A stretch of DNA of 64,000 nucleotides from positions 62,001-126,000 of the IMG/VR virus record IMGVR_UViG_3300021599_002910, one strand, 5' to 3'. Shown in pieces: positions 24,708 through 33,771 of this stretch (its first letter is position 1; each line of letters starts with the position of its first letter). A program made the translations under genes and the position numbers. A model generated the notes under the pieces. That model was not told the DNA's origin and did no database searches. It was given only the letters and a program-made list of their open reading frames with translations. The DNA comes from a virus.

Positions 24708-25940
24708 ATGAACGCATTTTTTGCCGCAAATAGATTGTCTCCAAACGAGAAAGAAGACATTCTAAAACAACACAGAACTTTATATGATGGTTATAGAACT
24801 ATGCAACCACATGTTAATAACGAACAACCACTTTATGTTCAGGATTTTGCTAAAGATAAAGAAGGTGCGGTTCTTAATAACAAAGGAGTCGTAAAACCAT
24901 ATACAAACGTTGGAATCAACGAACAAAAGGAACAAAAAGAAGTTTGCGATAAATGTGGTTCAATGATGATGGAAGGAGAATGTATGGAGTGTGGTTGGAA
25001 AGGTGAAGTGGGTGCAATGGAAGAGTCTAAAGAATTAATGTGTTCAGAATGTGGAGGTGCCATGACGGAAGGAGAATGTATGGAGTGTGGATACAAAATG
25101 GAAGAAATCGAAGAAGTTGGACACTTAGATGATATCTACAACGTAGAAGATTTGGGTGATGATGAATTTGATTATGTTGAAGGTGGTGGAAACAAATACG
25201 GAACATTTGAAAAAATGCATCATATGAAGGGAATCAAAAATGAACAAGTAGAAGATGATTACGAGGACCCTGATAATGAAGATGATGGTTTTGAAGATTT
25301 GCAAGCGGATGGTGGTGAGATGTATGAACAAGGATATACAGGTGGTGGAAATGCACCCGACATGGATATAAGTAATATTGACCCAGCATATGATTTTGAA
25401 TCAGAGGGACCTAAAATTGGAGATGGTCCATTCGATATAGAAGCGGATGATATGGATTTGGATAAAAGTGAGGAAGGAAAGGCATACGAATTCCAAAGCA
25501 ACGGACCTGATTCAGTTTATCCAACTGAAAGTGAATTGGATGAAGAAGATGACTTTGAATTTATGGAATCTGCTTTTGAAGACGATGAGCTCGAAGAAGC
25601 AAATGATATCTCAGGAGTTCAAGGAATATATGGTGATATGGAACCAGCATATGATTTCGATAGTGAAGGGCCAGGAAGTGCAGGACCATACCAAACGTCA
25701 AGTTACGGTGAAACAAATAGTGATGATACTGCAGAAGATGATGTATATTGGAAAAAAGATTTGGCTAAAGATGAACTTGATTTAGATTTGACAAAATTTA
25801 ATCCTGAAGATAAATCATGGGAAGAAATCAAAGCTCATACAGGAAATTGGGATGAAATTGATGAGGACCTCAGAGAGAATTTCATCAATAAGAAAAATAG
25901 AATAATGGAAATGATGTTAAGAATGAAAGTTATCAAATAA
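24708..25940 (+). CDS. Acidic putative head-core protein with two zinc knuckles
   Basis: 410 residues. The N-terminus (FFAANRLSPNEKEDILKQH, QPHVNNEQPLYVQDFAKD, VKPYTNVGINEQ) is a pattern I associate with phage proteins of this group; GINEQ is an I-N-E site near residue 70. Two zinc-knuckle repeats follow, CDKCGSMMMEGECMECGW and CSECGGAMTEGECMECGY. The rest is extremely acidic with repeats of PAYDF(E/D)SEGP. Such acidity is usual for prohead core proteins. Late-type box upstream, strong terminator downstream: a monocistronic unit. Confidence 0.6.
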   Translation: MNAFFAANRLSPNEKEDILKQHRTLYDGYRTMQPHVNNEQPLYVQDFAKDKEGAVLNNKGVVKPYTNVGINEQKEQKEVCDKCGSMMMEGECMECGWKGEVGAMEESKELMCSECGGAMTEGECMECGYKMEEIEEVGHLDDIYNVEDLGDDEFDYVEGGGNKYGTFEKMHHMKGIKNEQVEDDYEDPDNEDDGFEDLQADGGEMYEQGYTGGGNAPDMDISNIDPAYDFESEGPKIGDGPFDIEADDMDLDKSEEGKAYEFQSNGPDSVYPTESELDEEDDFEFMESAFEDDELEEANDISGVQGIYGDMEPAYDFDSEGPGSAGPYQTSSYGETNSDDTAEDDVYWKKDLAKDELDLDLTKFNPEDKSWEEIKAHTGNWDEIDEDLRENFINKKNRIMEMMLRMKVIK

Positions 25941-25943
25941 TTT

Positions 25944-25969
25944 AAAACCCCTCTCATGAGGGGTTTTTT
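25944..25969. terminator. bidirectional intrinsic terminator
   Basis: ACCCCTC/GAGGGGT stem with 4-base loop flanked by A and T runs, serving the converging 24708 and 25954 genes. The last codons and stop of the minus gene lie inside the hairpin. Confidence 0.8.
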
Positions 25970-26874
25970 AATTCCATTGAAATATGAATGGTCATTTTTT
26001 CGTCTTCATATTTTAAAAATATTTCATCATTATCCTGTGTTGGTAGAAAATTTAAAATTCTCAAAATTTCATTTTTCAAATAACTTTTCAAAAAATTTGG
26101 TGATTCATACATCTCGTTATTTGGAACAAATATCTTCAAACGATTAACTTTATGTTGTGGGTCATAGTAGGTCGATTCAGGAAACGTATGGACAGGTTCT
26201 ATTTCAATTATTTTATCGTATGAATCAAATTCATATTCGAAATTATCATCAAAATTGATTAGAATTTTTTTTGAGTCTGTTTCACTATTTTTTTCATGAA
26301 TCCATAAGACATCAATATTCGAAATCGGACAAAGATAGGTTGAGGAAGTTTTTTCAATTTTTATTCCCTTCGGTTCTGTTTGTAGAAAATCAAAAACTTT
26401 GTTTTTATTTTTTTCCAAAATTGTGAGAAAATCTTTTTGGTATACTATGAAACTGTAATCCATAATTGCAGTGCCCAACTCCAAAAATTTACGTCTTTTT
26501 TCAAAAGTCGAATCGATTACTTTATGAGAATTGAATTTATATGCATAAAAATCAAGGTCTTCGTCTTTAAAATTTTTGATATAGGGGATTGAAAATTCAT
26601 CGGAAATTAGTATCAAATCCTCAAAATTTTTGAACAACGGTTTTATAGTTTCTTTTATTAATTTAGATAATTTTAAATTATCAAACTCATTTGTAGTTTT
26701 AAAAATTATATTGGGATACGTCTTAATCAAATCTTGTATTTCATCAATTAAATTTTCTTTACCGATGATAATAAAATGGTCGATGTAATCTTTATTTTCT
26801 TGTATCCGTATATCTATTAGGCTCGAATTTTCTTTCAGGATTACTACATCAAAAATTATTTTTTTTTGAAACAT
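25954..26874 (-). CDS. Putative GT17-like glycosyltransferase
   Basis: 306 residues from MFQKKIIFDVVIL. IFDVVILKENSSLIDIRIQE, KDYIDHFIIIGKEN and later FEDLILISDEFSIP follow the order of GT17 motifs (yDcf.fNEldlLeiRl, vD.fvivE, DiiiiSDvDEIP), but the nucleotide-sugar DxD is changed to DEF, so it may be inactive or a different fold. The C-terminal part is unlike known enzymes. The stop falls inside the terminator hairpin. Divergent from an oxygenase gene with an inverted repeat at its start. Confidence 0.4.
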   Translation of the reverse strand: MFQKKIIFDVVILKENSSLIDIRIQENKDYIDHFIIIGKENLIDEIQDLIKTYPNIIFKTTNEFDNLKLSKLIKETIKPLFKNFEDLILISDEFSIPYIKNFKDEDLDFYAYKFNSHKVIDSTFEKRRKFLELGTAIMDYSFIVYQKDFLTILEKNKNKVFDFLQTEPKGIKIEKTSSTYLCPISNIDVLWIHEKNSETDSKKILINFDDNFEYEFDSYDKIIEIEPVHTFPESTYYDPQHKVNRLKIFVPNNEMYESPNFLKSYLKNEILRILNFLPTQDNDEIFLKYEDEKMTIHISMELKNPS

Positions 26875-26890
26875 ACTATTGAAATAGTAT
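26873..26890. repeat. inverted repeat at divergent promoter
   Basis: ATACTATT-GA-AATAGTAT, a perfect 8-bp inverted repeat over the start codon of the 25954 gene and upstream of the 26921 gene. Could be an operator; AT-rich chance is possible. Confidence 0.35.
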
Positions 26891-26920
26891 CGGATTAAAC
26901 CTAAAATTAAAGAAAAAAAC

Positions 26921-27523
26921 ATGGCCAACGAAAATAAATTTGTGTCTAACCAAAGAAACAATGTAAATCACTTCAATTATTATTATTTCACAAACGCTTT
27001 CAGTTCTGAGGAACTTGATTCTATAATCAAATACGGTGACTCTCTTAACAAAATCAAGGGGACTGTCGTTGGTGATGACGGAAACTCTGAAAGCACATCT
27101 GACTATAGAGTAAGTGATATTTCTTGGATGGGAAAAAACACAGAATCTCAATGGATATTTGATAGAATTTCAGATTTAGCAATTAAGGCAAATGCTGAAA
27201 TGTGGAATTTTGACATTTGGGATTTTCAGGATGATTTACAATATACAACATATTATGGTAATGGTGGTCATTATGATTGGCATGCTGATTTGGGTGTTGG
27301 CATCTCCAACAGAAAGTTGTCTGTTGTTTTACAACTATCAGAACCCACTGAGTATGAAGGAGGCGATTTACAAATGAATTTGGGTGGTAGCATTCTTTCA
27401 GTTCCAAGAGAAAAGGGGTTAATATGTTTTTTCCCTTCATTTGTTTTACACAGAGTAACACCTCTTTCTTCTGGTTTGAGAAGGTCACTTGTAACTTGGC
27501 TGTGTGGAGCTAATTTGAGATAA
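26921..27523 (+). CDS. 2OG-Fe(II) oxygenase, P4H/PKHD type (2 of 3)
   Basis: 200 residues. GHYDWHADLG gives His121 and Asp123; FFPSFVLHRVTPL gives His177; SGLRRSLVTW gives Arg187. LSVVLQLSEPTEYEGGDLQM is the typical jelly-roll strand pair. Similar to PiuC/PKHD-type hydroxylases; hydroxylates an unknown substrate using O2 and 2-oxoglutarate. The next gene begins on its last base. Confidence 0.87.
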   Translation: MANENKFVSNQRNNVNHFNYYYFTNAFSSEELDSIIKYGDSLNKIKGTVVGDDGNSESTSDYRVSDISWMGKNTESQWIFDRISDLAIKANAEMWNFDIWDFQDDLQYTTYYGNGGHYDWHADLGVGISNRKLSVVLQLSEPTEYEGGDLQMNLGGSILSVPREKGLICFFPSFVLHRVTPLSSGLRRSLVTWLCGANLR

Positions 27524-27933
27524 TGATTAATAATAAAATTGAAGTTAAAGACTTCAGGAAAATAAGTGTATCTAACCAATATTGGTTATGGCATCTTACC
27601 CCTAATACAAGGAATGAACTTTTAGACATTCAACCAATTTCGGAACCGCCATGTGAAAAAACTGATTATCACACTTTCAAAGAAATAATTCAGCAAGTCC
27701 AAATTCCCGTTTACGAAACAAGAATCAGTGATGCATTAGATTTTTTAGTAAATTTGGATGATTTTTTCTTGAAACCAATATCGGAGGGAAAGGATATTGG
27801 TGCATCTGTTTTAGGATTTAATTATGGAAGGTTCGTTTGGAGCACCTCACATTTATGTTATTGTTCTGAGGGGATAATGGAGGTTATAGCAAAACTAAAT
27901 CCCGAGTTATTGTTAAAATTTGAGTTAGATTAA
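27523..27933 (+). CDS. Hypothetical protein
   Basis: 136 residues. VSNQYWLWHLTPNTRNELLD near the start and FVWSTSHLCYCSEGIMEVIA near the end, no recognised domain. Translationally coupled to the oxygenase upstream (shared base) and converging with a 4-bp overlap on the next gene. May serve the oxygenase. Confidence 0.55.
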   Translation: MINNKIEVKDFRKISVSNQYWLWHLTPNTRNELLDIQPISEPPCEKTDYHTFKEIIQQVQIPVYETRISDALDFLVNLDDFFLKPISEGKDIGASVLGFNYGRFVWSTSHLCYCSEGIMEVIAKLNPELLLKFELD

Positions 27934-28526
27934 CGTTCAGTATTGAAGAAAAAAACTTGAAACAATCTTCCATCATTCATGTCTTTACCAAAATAATCTA
28001 AAGAAACATGATAGTTGTCGGCACGATACATTATTAATCTGTTGAAAACATTTCCAATTCTATCAACAATTTCCCATTTAGTGTAATCTTGCATGTCGTA
28101 ACCGGGAGGAGCAGATTCTTTATATCCTACCTCATTTTCTCTTTTGTAATCATAACGCATCCACCCTGTCGATTTGTGTCTGAAAATGCCTGTTCCAGAA
28201 CTCAATGGTGCATTAGGAGTTAAATAACAAACTGCCGCCCAATCGGTTGTAGAGTCTGCATGAATCCAAGACCTATCGGATGCTAATGTGTATTGAAAAG
28301 AACCCGTGTAGTTATTTTCAGGGTCATCACTTCCCCAATAAGTAATTTCACCCGCGAATGGGTATAAAATGTCCCTGAGTTTCTTTTTTAACGGTTCATT
28401 CAGAAAGGACCTTGTTCTTTGTCCTGGATAATTTCCTCTCACTTTGAATTCTTGACTCAAAGCAAAATTTCTTACATCCATTGGGTTAGCGTAAAAATCA
28501 TCTATTGTAAGTGAATTAAATCTCAT
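27930..28526 (-). CDS. DUF6445-type 2OG oxygenase-like protein (3 of 3)
   Basis: 198 residues. GSFQYTLASDRSWIHADSTT with His89 and Asp91, AAVCYLTPNAPLSSGTGIFR, HKSTGW, and RLIMYRADNYHVSLDYFGKD with a late His match DUF6445, a divergent jelly-roll family. Acts on an unknown substrate. A late-type box lies 28-35 bp upstream, farther than usual. Confidence 0.7.
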   Translation of the reverse strand: MRFNSLTIDDFYANPMDVRNFALSQEFKVRGNYPGQRTRSFLNEPLKKKLRDILYPFAGEITYWGSDDPENNYTGSFQYTLASDRSWIHADSTTDWAAVCYLTPNAPLSSGTGIFRHKSTGWMRYDYKRENEVGYKESAPPGYDMQDYTKWEIVDRIGNVFNRLIMYRADNYHVSLDYFGKDMNDGRLFQVFFFNTER

Positions 28527-28640
28527 CTTAAAGTTTTTATAATAAATTATAACAATAAATACAGTTAAAAAAAATGGTAAAATAAAATTTCAAGGAATGA
28601 CTTTTATGTGATTTTATAATATTTCTTATAAAAACAAATT

Positions 28641-28943
28641 ATGGAAGTAAAAGAAATTATTTCTTATTTCTTTAACAACGAGAGTAACATCGTAGAAGTT
28701 GTATTTAGAACAATAAGTGACAGTGATGAGGAAATAAGAACGGATAATATTGACTATAGAATTATAGAAGAATATGGATTTGATTTGATTACAGAATCAT
28801 TTAATTTTTTTGAAGATGAATTCGAAGATGACGTTGTGGCAGGTGAAGAAAAAATTGAGTTGGACGAAGAAGAGTTAATAATATTTTTGAATGAATATTA
28901 CACAATTAACCCTAAATTTCTTCCGAAATCACAATCGTATTAG
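28641..28943 (+). CDS. Small acidic hypothetical protein
   Basis: 100 residues: beta-rich first half (EIISYFFNNESNIVEVVFRT) and very acidic middle (FFEDEFEDDVVAGEEKIELD). No family. Ends 4 bp inside the converging lipoprotein gene. Confidence 0.55.
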   Translation: MEVKEIISYFFNNESNIVEVVFRTISDSDEEIRTDNIDYRIIEEYGFDLITESFNFFEDEFEDDVVAGEEKIELDEEELIIFLNEYYTINPKFLPKSQSY

Positions 28944-29470
28944 GGTCCAACTCTTGTGAGAGAAAATATTAATCGATATCTTGGACCATTAGCTCCAAGG
29001 GGAGTGTATTCCAAACCTGAAAGTTGAAGTGTTTCGAATCTATCACTATCAACCTGTAATATTACTGGAAAGACTACCCCTTTATTTTTAGGAATATAAT
29101 TGAATTGTATCTTGCCGAGAGCATAAGCATCGAATGTCCAAGGTATTCTATTATAAAAAATTGGCTCAGTCTGAGGATTTCCGTATTCCCAACGTTCATA
29201 ATATCGTTCCCACCCAATCATAACATTTGAATAAGTAAAATGGATATAAAAATCGTTTATTTTGATTGTGTCAAATGGGTCGGGGAGACTTTTTTCGATA
29301 AAAATTTGATTTGATAGGTATGTAGAATCTTTACTAACAGGATTAACTATTTGAATAACCTGTAATTTAGAGACAACATACTTTCCACTCATTGTAAGGT
29401 CAGAGACCTCAGTCACATATCTTTCACAAGAAATTAAGAAAAGCGAGAGAATCAGAATATATTTTTTCAT
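28940..29470 (-). CDS. Phage-encoded lipoprotein
   Basis: 176 residues. Signal peptide and lipobox YILILSLFLIS|CERYVTE. The mature part (LTMSGKYVVSKLQVIQIVN, PDPFDTIKINDFYIHFTYS, FETLQLSGLEYTPLG, ending LIFSLTRVGP) is a beta-rich protein of a type seen in other Bacteroidota phages. Host-type promoter 5 bp from ATG suggests early leaderless expression. Early phage lipoproteins often block receptors (T5 Llp is the known case); here it is only a suggestion. Confidence 0.7.
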   Translation of the reverse strand: MKKYILILSLFLISCERYVTEVSDLTMSGKYVVSKLQVIQIVNPVSKDSTYLSNQIFIEKSLPDPFDTIKINDFYIHFTYSNVMIGWERYYERWEYGNPQTEPIFYNRIPWTFDAYALGKIQFNYIPKNKGVVFPVILQVDSDRFETLQLSGLEYTPLGANGPRYRLIFSLTRVGP

Positions 29471-29475
29471 GTTTG

Positions 29476-29505
29476 CAAAAGTAGAGTTTTTTTATCGAAT
29501 ACAAA
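29476..29505 (-). promoter_or_regulatory. host-type promoter for lipoprotein
   Basis: Minus strand TTTG (29505-29502), 18 bp, TACTTTTG (29483-29476); ATG 5 bases on. Confidence 0.65.
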
Positions 29506-29518
29506 AATATTTATTTGA

Positions 29519-29824
29519 ATGATATTAGACGTAGATTTTTTAATTAATTTTTTTGAGAAACATTCCTCTAAAGGAAAAGGAAAGGAACTTGATGAACAGG
29601 ATACTCCTCCACCTTCAGGTGAGTCTGGTTCAGCCGGAGGTGCATCAACAGGTAAGGCGATAAAAAAATGGGAAACTGGTCTCGCTCGTGGAAAGTCAAA
29701 TCAAACTGCAATTACCAAATGGGAATCAGGGAGAAAGTTTGGAAAAACTTACATGAATGACCCAAAATACGTTTGGAAGTCGGATAGAGTTATGGGAAAA
29801 ACTGGCGGAACTGATTTTGTATAA
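29519..29824 (+). CDS. Small basic Gly/Ser/Lys-rich protein, putative cargo
   Basis: 101 residues. ILDVDFLINFFEKHSSKGKG then KELDEQDTPPPSGESGSAGG: an L-D-E site ends a leader-like helix, followed by a flexible linker and a basic repeat pair, AIKKWETGLARGKSNQ and AITKWESGRKFGKTY. The repeats and charge suggest DNA or structural binding in the head. No family recognised. Confidence 0.55.
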   Translation: MILDVDFLINFFEKHSSKGKGKELDEQDTPPPSGESGSAGGASTGKAIKKWETGLARGKSNQTAITKWESGRKFGKTYMNDPKYVWKSDRVMGKTGGTDFV

Positions 29825-29842
29825 AAATAGGGAATATCGTAA

Positions 29843-29850
29843 TATTTATA
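29843..29850 (+). promoter_or_regulatory. late-type box TATTTATA
   Basis: Box start 20 bp before the ATG at 29863; heads a three-gene run to 32341. Confidence 0.55.
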
Positions 29851-29862
29851 AAGAAAAATCTT

Positions 29863-30714
29863 ATGTATAGGAAAAAACTAAATCCACAAGAATCACTAGA
29901 TGCAATTTTATTGAGGATGAAATACGATTCCAAAAAAACTCTCAATGAAAACCTTGAAATGACCGAAGCGTCATTACCAAGGACAGACCCAGATTACAAA
30001 ATTGCGAGTGAAATTTGGAATGGAGTTGGTGGTGCTGGAACTAATGAAAATATGTTTTTGTCAGGTCTAAAAAAAATTAAAACGCCGGCCCAATTTCAGA
30101 GAGTAAATTCTCAAGTTGCTTATTTTAATAGTAATTTGGCTATTGATGAATGGGTCAATAATGACTTCGGAAGTGACAATACTGATTCAGTGAATCAAAT
30201 AATCAATCATCTAAAATCTATAGGTGTTGACGCAACTGCGGAGTTCAACAGCCTCGGTAAGTTTAAAGAAAATACTTTTAAAATTACAAATATCCCAACA
30301 ACAACATCTACAGCCAACACTGCTGTTGGTGACGTGGCCAAAGGGATTACTGCGGGACTAGATGCTACTAAAAAAGCAATAGAAACTGGTGTAGCAAAAA
30401 AGAAACAAACTACTGTTACAAATCCTTCAGCCCCAGCTGGACTTGACGTGAAAAAGTTTCAAGATTGGCTCGATAAAAATAAGGCAGGATGGGCAACAGG
30501 TTATAAAGATGGAATTTTAAACCAAGGTCAGAACGGAGGTGGATATGGAAGGTTTGGACCGAGAACACAAAAACAATGGAATAATCAAGATGTCAGAAAA
30601 GAATATGAAAATTATTTGAAAGGTGGAACAACTACTAAAACAACAAATGATTTTGCTAAAGAATCCGAATCAGTCTTCGGCTTAACTCCTGACGAATTTC
30701 TACAAAATAATTAA
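29863..30714 (+). CDS. Putative head/cargo protein with peptidoglycan-binding-like end
   Basis: 283 residues. N-terminus: NPQESLDAILLRMKYDSKKT then LNENLE with an L-N-E site near 27-29. Middle: EIWNGVGGAGTNENMFLSGL, an annexin-like repeat pattern. After an Ala/Lys-rich linker, VKKFQDWLDKNKAGWATGY and GGGYGRFGPRTQKQWN look like a PG_binding-type module. First of three adjacent late genes whose products all have leader-like starts. Confidence 0.55.
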   Translation: MYRKKLNPQESLDAILLRMKYDSKKTLNENLEMTEASLPRTDPDYKIASEIWNGVGGAGTNENMFLSGLKKIKTPAQFQRVNSQVAYFNSNLAIDEWVNNDFGSDNTDSVNQIINHLKSIGVDATAEFNSLGKFKENTFKITNIPTTTSTANTAVGDVAKGITAGLDATKKAIETGVAKKKQTTVTNPSAPAGLDVKKFQDWLDKNKAGWATGYKDGILNQGQNGGGYGRFGPRTQKQWNNQDVRKEYENYLKGGTTTKTTNDFAKESESVFGLTPDEFLQNN

Positions 30715-30715
30715 T

Positions 30716-31678
30716 ATGAAAAGTTTAAGAATAGACGAAAGTTACAAAATTGAAATCTTGAAAATGCATGGTTTCATTAAAGAACAGGCAAGTGGTTTAG
30801 GACCTGATGATGTTGCACCAGGAGACCCTGCATCACCATACAACGCTGACGGAACGACTAAAACAACAACGCCCACTATTTCAACTGTTGAGACAACAAA
30901 AACAGACTCGAAAGTAGAAACTAATACATTAACCAAAACTGATGCGGATGTTCTAAACAACTTCATAAAAGTGGTTGAGTCAAAATGTCTCGGTGGTAAA
31001 AGGAGTGAGATAAGGAAATTAAAAGATGGGATATATTTTGTGTCAAGAAAATCAAGACAGGGACTAACATATTATTTTACAAGTGATATGAACATTCTGA
31101 ATCAACAAGGTAAAGTTTACGATAAATTTTACTGTCCTGAAGCAAATGTTTCTACCGTATCTTCTCAAAACACTGGTCAAACTAATCAGGCAGGACAGAC
31201 CGCAGGAAAACCAAGTTTAGATAATAGTCAAAAAGATATAATTAAACAACTCAGAACGGAAAATTGGTTCGAAATGGCACAACCCCCATCAGAATATCAA
31301 TTAAGGGACGGCGGTGAGTATGAGAAATTAGATTTAACAGGTAAAGATGCTGAAAATAATGGTAAGATAAGCGGAGACTATAGTCAGTATTATCCTTATT
31401 TCGAAAAATTGAAAGACAAATTCTACGTATACAGAAAGATACAAAAAGTTGCAGATGCTAAACAAGGAACAAAACTTGAGGTAAATTCACAAAATTGTAA
31501 GACGGCTATCGAAACACTTTGGAATAATCAAGAGTTAGGTTCTAGAACATATCCTTTGGGTGATGCAGAAAGAGCTAATCTGAAAAGTGTTGTTAGAATT
31601 TGTAAAGAAAGGGCAAACAAAGGAATGTTCAACTTCAGATTCGAATTGAAGAAAAAATTAAAAGATTTAAAAGTTTAA
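30716..31678 (+). CDS. Leader-bearing virion-type protein
   Basis: 320 residues. MKSLRIDESYKIEILKMHGF then IKEQ gives I-D-E and I-K-E sites, a leader type seen repeatedly in T4-like marine phages. A Thr-rich linker (about 35-65) is followed by a compact region with two Cys (ESKCLGGKRSEIRKLKDGIY ... KFYCPEA), another linker, and a C-terminal domain (LRTENWFEMAQPPSEYQL, NCKTAIETLWNNQELGSRTY). One base after the previous stop. Function unknown. Confidence 0.55.
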   Translation: MKSLRIDESYKIEILKMHGFIKEQASGLGPDDVAPGDPASPYNADGTTKTTTPTISTVETTKTDSKVETNTLTKTDADVLNNFIKVVESKCLGGKRSEIRKLKDGIYFVSRKSRQGLTYYFTSDMNILNQQGKVYDKFYCPEANVSTVSSQNTGQTNQAGQTAGKPSLDNSQKDIIKQLRTENWFEMAQPPSEYQLRDGGEYEKLDLTGKDAENNGKISGDYSQYYPYFEKLKDKFYVYRKIQKVADAKQGTKLEVNSQNCKTAIETLWNNQELGSRTYPLGDAERANLKSVVRICKERANKGMFNFRFELKKKLKDLKV

Positions 31679-31687
31679 AAAATTTTT

Positions 31688-32341
31688 ATGGTAAATAAAA
31701 TTGTAAGAAAAAAATTACTCGAGGAAAAAAAGAAAAGAGATAATAGACTTGTTGAAACAACATTAGTTGAAAGTAGATTGAAAGTTATTGTTGAATCTAA
31801 ATCAAAATTCAGGTCTTTATCTGAGGAAAAACAAAAAAAGGTTTTCATTCAAGTATTGAAAGAGATTAATGTTCTTGAATCACAAGGTCTAATTAATGAG
31901 GAATTCAAATTCACAGATATATTAGATAAACTATTTGGACAAGGATGGAGCGTATTAGGACAGGCAATTGTAGAACCTATGATTGATTCTATTTTTGGTT
32001 GGTTCAATATGAAAGGTCCTTTCGCAAAATTTGTATCATCATTCATTGCATCAGACCCAAGAAGATTAGCAAATGCATTATCCGACTGTAGAGAATTAAC
32101 AAAATTGGTTGCTGAGAGTTTAGCAGAGGCTTTGGTCAGAACTATGATGCAATCGAAAGGTATGGACGGGACAGGTTACGGTATAATAAGAAACTTATTG
32201 GGTGGAGCAATCAAAGATACTGAATTCATCAAGGGCCTCGAAAAACAAATGTCAGATGGTGTATGCAAGCTCTTTGGAAGTTTCACGGACAAAGCTGAAA
32301 ATGTTTTAAATAAAGTTCAGGCAAAACCTGCGGTGGCTTAA
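31688..32341 (+). CDS. Helical leader-bearing protein, possibly membrane-active
   Basis: 217 residues. N-terminus has several (L/I/V)-x-E sites (KKLLEEKKKRDNRLVETTLV, then VIVESKS, LINEEFK). The second half is rich in Gly, Ala and hydrophobic residues (GQGWSVLGQAIVEPMIDSIF, GPFAKFVSSFIAS, YGIIRNLLGGAIKD), like an amphipathic membrane-active or core protein. Last gene of the run; a terminator follows at 32398. Confidence 0.55.
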   Translation: MVNKIVRKKLLEEKKKRDNRLVETTLVESRLKVIVESKSKFRSLSEEKQKKVFIQVLKEINVLESQGLINEEFKFTDILDKLFGQGWSVLGQAIVEPMIDSIFGWFNMKGPFAKFVSSFIASDPRRLANALSDCRELTKLVAESLAEALVRTMMQSKGMDGTGYGIIRNLLGGAIKDTEFIKGLEKQMSDGVCKLFGSFTDKAENVLNKVQAKPAVA

Positions 32342-32397
32342 TAATGAAACCACCATAAAGTGGTAAAAAACAAAAAGGGGGGTGTTCAAAAAAACGA

Positions 32398-32424
32398 AAA
32401 GAAGGGGTTAACCCTTCTTTTTTG
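32398..32424. terminator. bidirectional intrinsic terminator
   Basis: GAAGGG(G)TTAAC(C)CCTTC hairpin flanked by A and T runs, between the converging 31688 and clpP genes. Confidence 0.75.
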
Positions 32425-33085
32425 TTTTAACAATCTCGTCAATAATACCATATTCAACGGACTCTTCAGCAGATAACCAAAAATCTCGAGAGGAGTCTTC
32501 CATAACTTGTTCGGGAGTTTTACCACAAAACTCACCTAATAATTCAAACAATATTTTGTTGGTTTTTTCCCACTCAATGAAATTGATTCTCGCATCTTGA
32601 ATATTTCCGCCCGCACCACCTGATGTCTGGTGAAGCATCGTTTTAGAGAACTTGAGGGAGGAGCGTTTGCCTTTGGTTCCTGCACCAAGTAAAACTGAAC
32701 CCATAGAAGCCGCCATACCTGTGTTAACAGTTCGGATATCACAAGTGACATATTGCATGACATCAACCATTGAGAGTCCTGATTTCACGCTGCCACCTGG
32801 TGAGTCAATGTGCATCGTTATGTCAGTTTTATCACTATTATCTAAGAACATTAATTGTGCTTGAACTACGGTCGACATTCTATCATCAACACCACCAGCC
32901 ACCCAAATTATTCTGTCTCTCATCAAACGTGAGAATATGTCAATCTGAGTTGCTCTCATCTCCCTTTCTTCCAAAATATATGGAGTCATTGAAGATTCAA
33001 TTTGTTGATTGAAGTAGTGTAGGTCAAGTGAACCTTTCCCTAAATGTTTTGTGTAATAGGATGTAAATTCGTTACCGATATTCAT
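32408..33085 (-). CDS. clpP: ClpP protease
   Basis: 225 residues. Catalytic triad visible: GMAASMGS with Ser127, KTMLHQTSGG with His152, SSRDFWLSAEE with Asp201. MHIDSPGGSVKSGLSMVDVM is the family signature. An N-terminal extension of about 30 residues precedes a second possible start, MTPYILEEREM, as in other phage ClpP forms. It forms a tetradecameric peptidase that needs a Clp ATPase; the phage supplies a ClpC-like one at 57317. Also possible is a role as head maturation protease, which uses the same fold. A host-type promoter supports early expression, against a purely structural role. Confidence 0.9.
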   Translation of the reverse strand: MNIGNEFTSYYTKHLGKGSLDLHYFNQQIESSMTPYILEEREMRATQIDIFSRLMRDRIIWVAGGVDDRMSTVVQAQLMFLDNSDKTDITMHIDSPGGSVKSGLSMVDVMQYVTCDIRTVNTGMAASMGSVLLGAGTKGKRSSLKFSKTMLHQTSGGAGGNIQDARINFIEWEKTNKILFELLGEFCGKTPEQVMEDSSRDFWLSAEESVEYGIIDEIVKTKKKG

Positions 33086-33101
33086 AATTTATTATTTGTA
33101 A

Positions 33102-33133
33102 CAAAATTAGATAAAAAAAGTTACAAACCCAAA
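33102..33133 (-). promoter_or_regulatory. host-type promoter for clpP
   Basis: Minus strand TTTG (33133-33130), 20 bp, TAATTTTG (33109-33102), 17 bp before ATG; the -33 box lies in the end of the preceding gene. Confidence 0.6.
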
Positions 33134-33771
33134 ATATCGTCTACAATTTCTTGGCTTGATAAAGATTTCCATAATCTTGGATGTTGGTAAGACCAAAAAG
33201 TTTTCCAATTACCGAACCAAATGACACCCTCTTTTCTCGGGTCTACTGTTTTCCAATCATTACTGTTCTTTGGAAATTTACCTATCCTGTATGTCTTATA
33301 AGGTGTCAGATTTCTATCTTTGAATCTTGTTTCTGAGTATGAGTTAATTTCATCAAAATTTGAAATAATTTCTACGTGACATTCATTTCTTTTTTTGTAT
33401 GTCATACATCTTTTCAACCACACTGAAGCTTCGTCTAAATTATCCGTATCCAAAATAAATCTAACAAGTTGGTCTCGGTCATTATATCTGTGAGAGTAAA
33501 TTCTTTTCAATCCAAAAGTATCATCAAACTTATAAATTATGATTTCGAAGTCCATGTAAAACTCTATAGGTAGATGAAACTCTTTCATATACCAGTCATT
33601 CATAGTTGTGAAATGAATTCCCTCAACGATATAAGGTTGTTGGTCCCCTTTTTTAAATTCATGTAATTCAACATAATATAATTGTTCGGGTCCACCAACT
33701 CTGACTGTAATTCCTTTGTTAAAGTCAATCACAATTTTTTCATCACCTATTTGTGTAAACATAATTTCCAA
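33121..33771 (-). CDS. Hypothetical protein linked to carbamoyltransferases
   Basis: 216 residues (start could also be ATG at 33762). Strand-rich N-terminus (IVIDFNKGITVRVGGPEQLY), then EFYMDFEIIIYKFDDTFGL and a basic, aromatic C-terminus (GVIWFGNWKTFWSYQHPRLW). No known domain. It overlaps the carbamoyltransferase gene by about 29 bp, so it belongs to the same operon and may work with it. Confidence 0.55.
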   Translation of the reverse strand: MEIMFTQIGDEKIVIDFNKGITVRVGGPEQLYYVELHEFKKGDQQPYIVEGIHFTTMNDWYMKEFHLPIEFYMDFEIIIYKFDDTFGLKRIYSHRYNDRDQLVRFILDTDNLDEASVWLKRCMTYKKRNECHVEIISNFDEINSYSETRFKDRNLTPYKTYRIGKFPKNSNDWKTVDPRKEGVIWFGNWKTFWSYQHPRLWKSLSSQEIVDDILGL

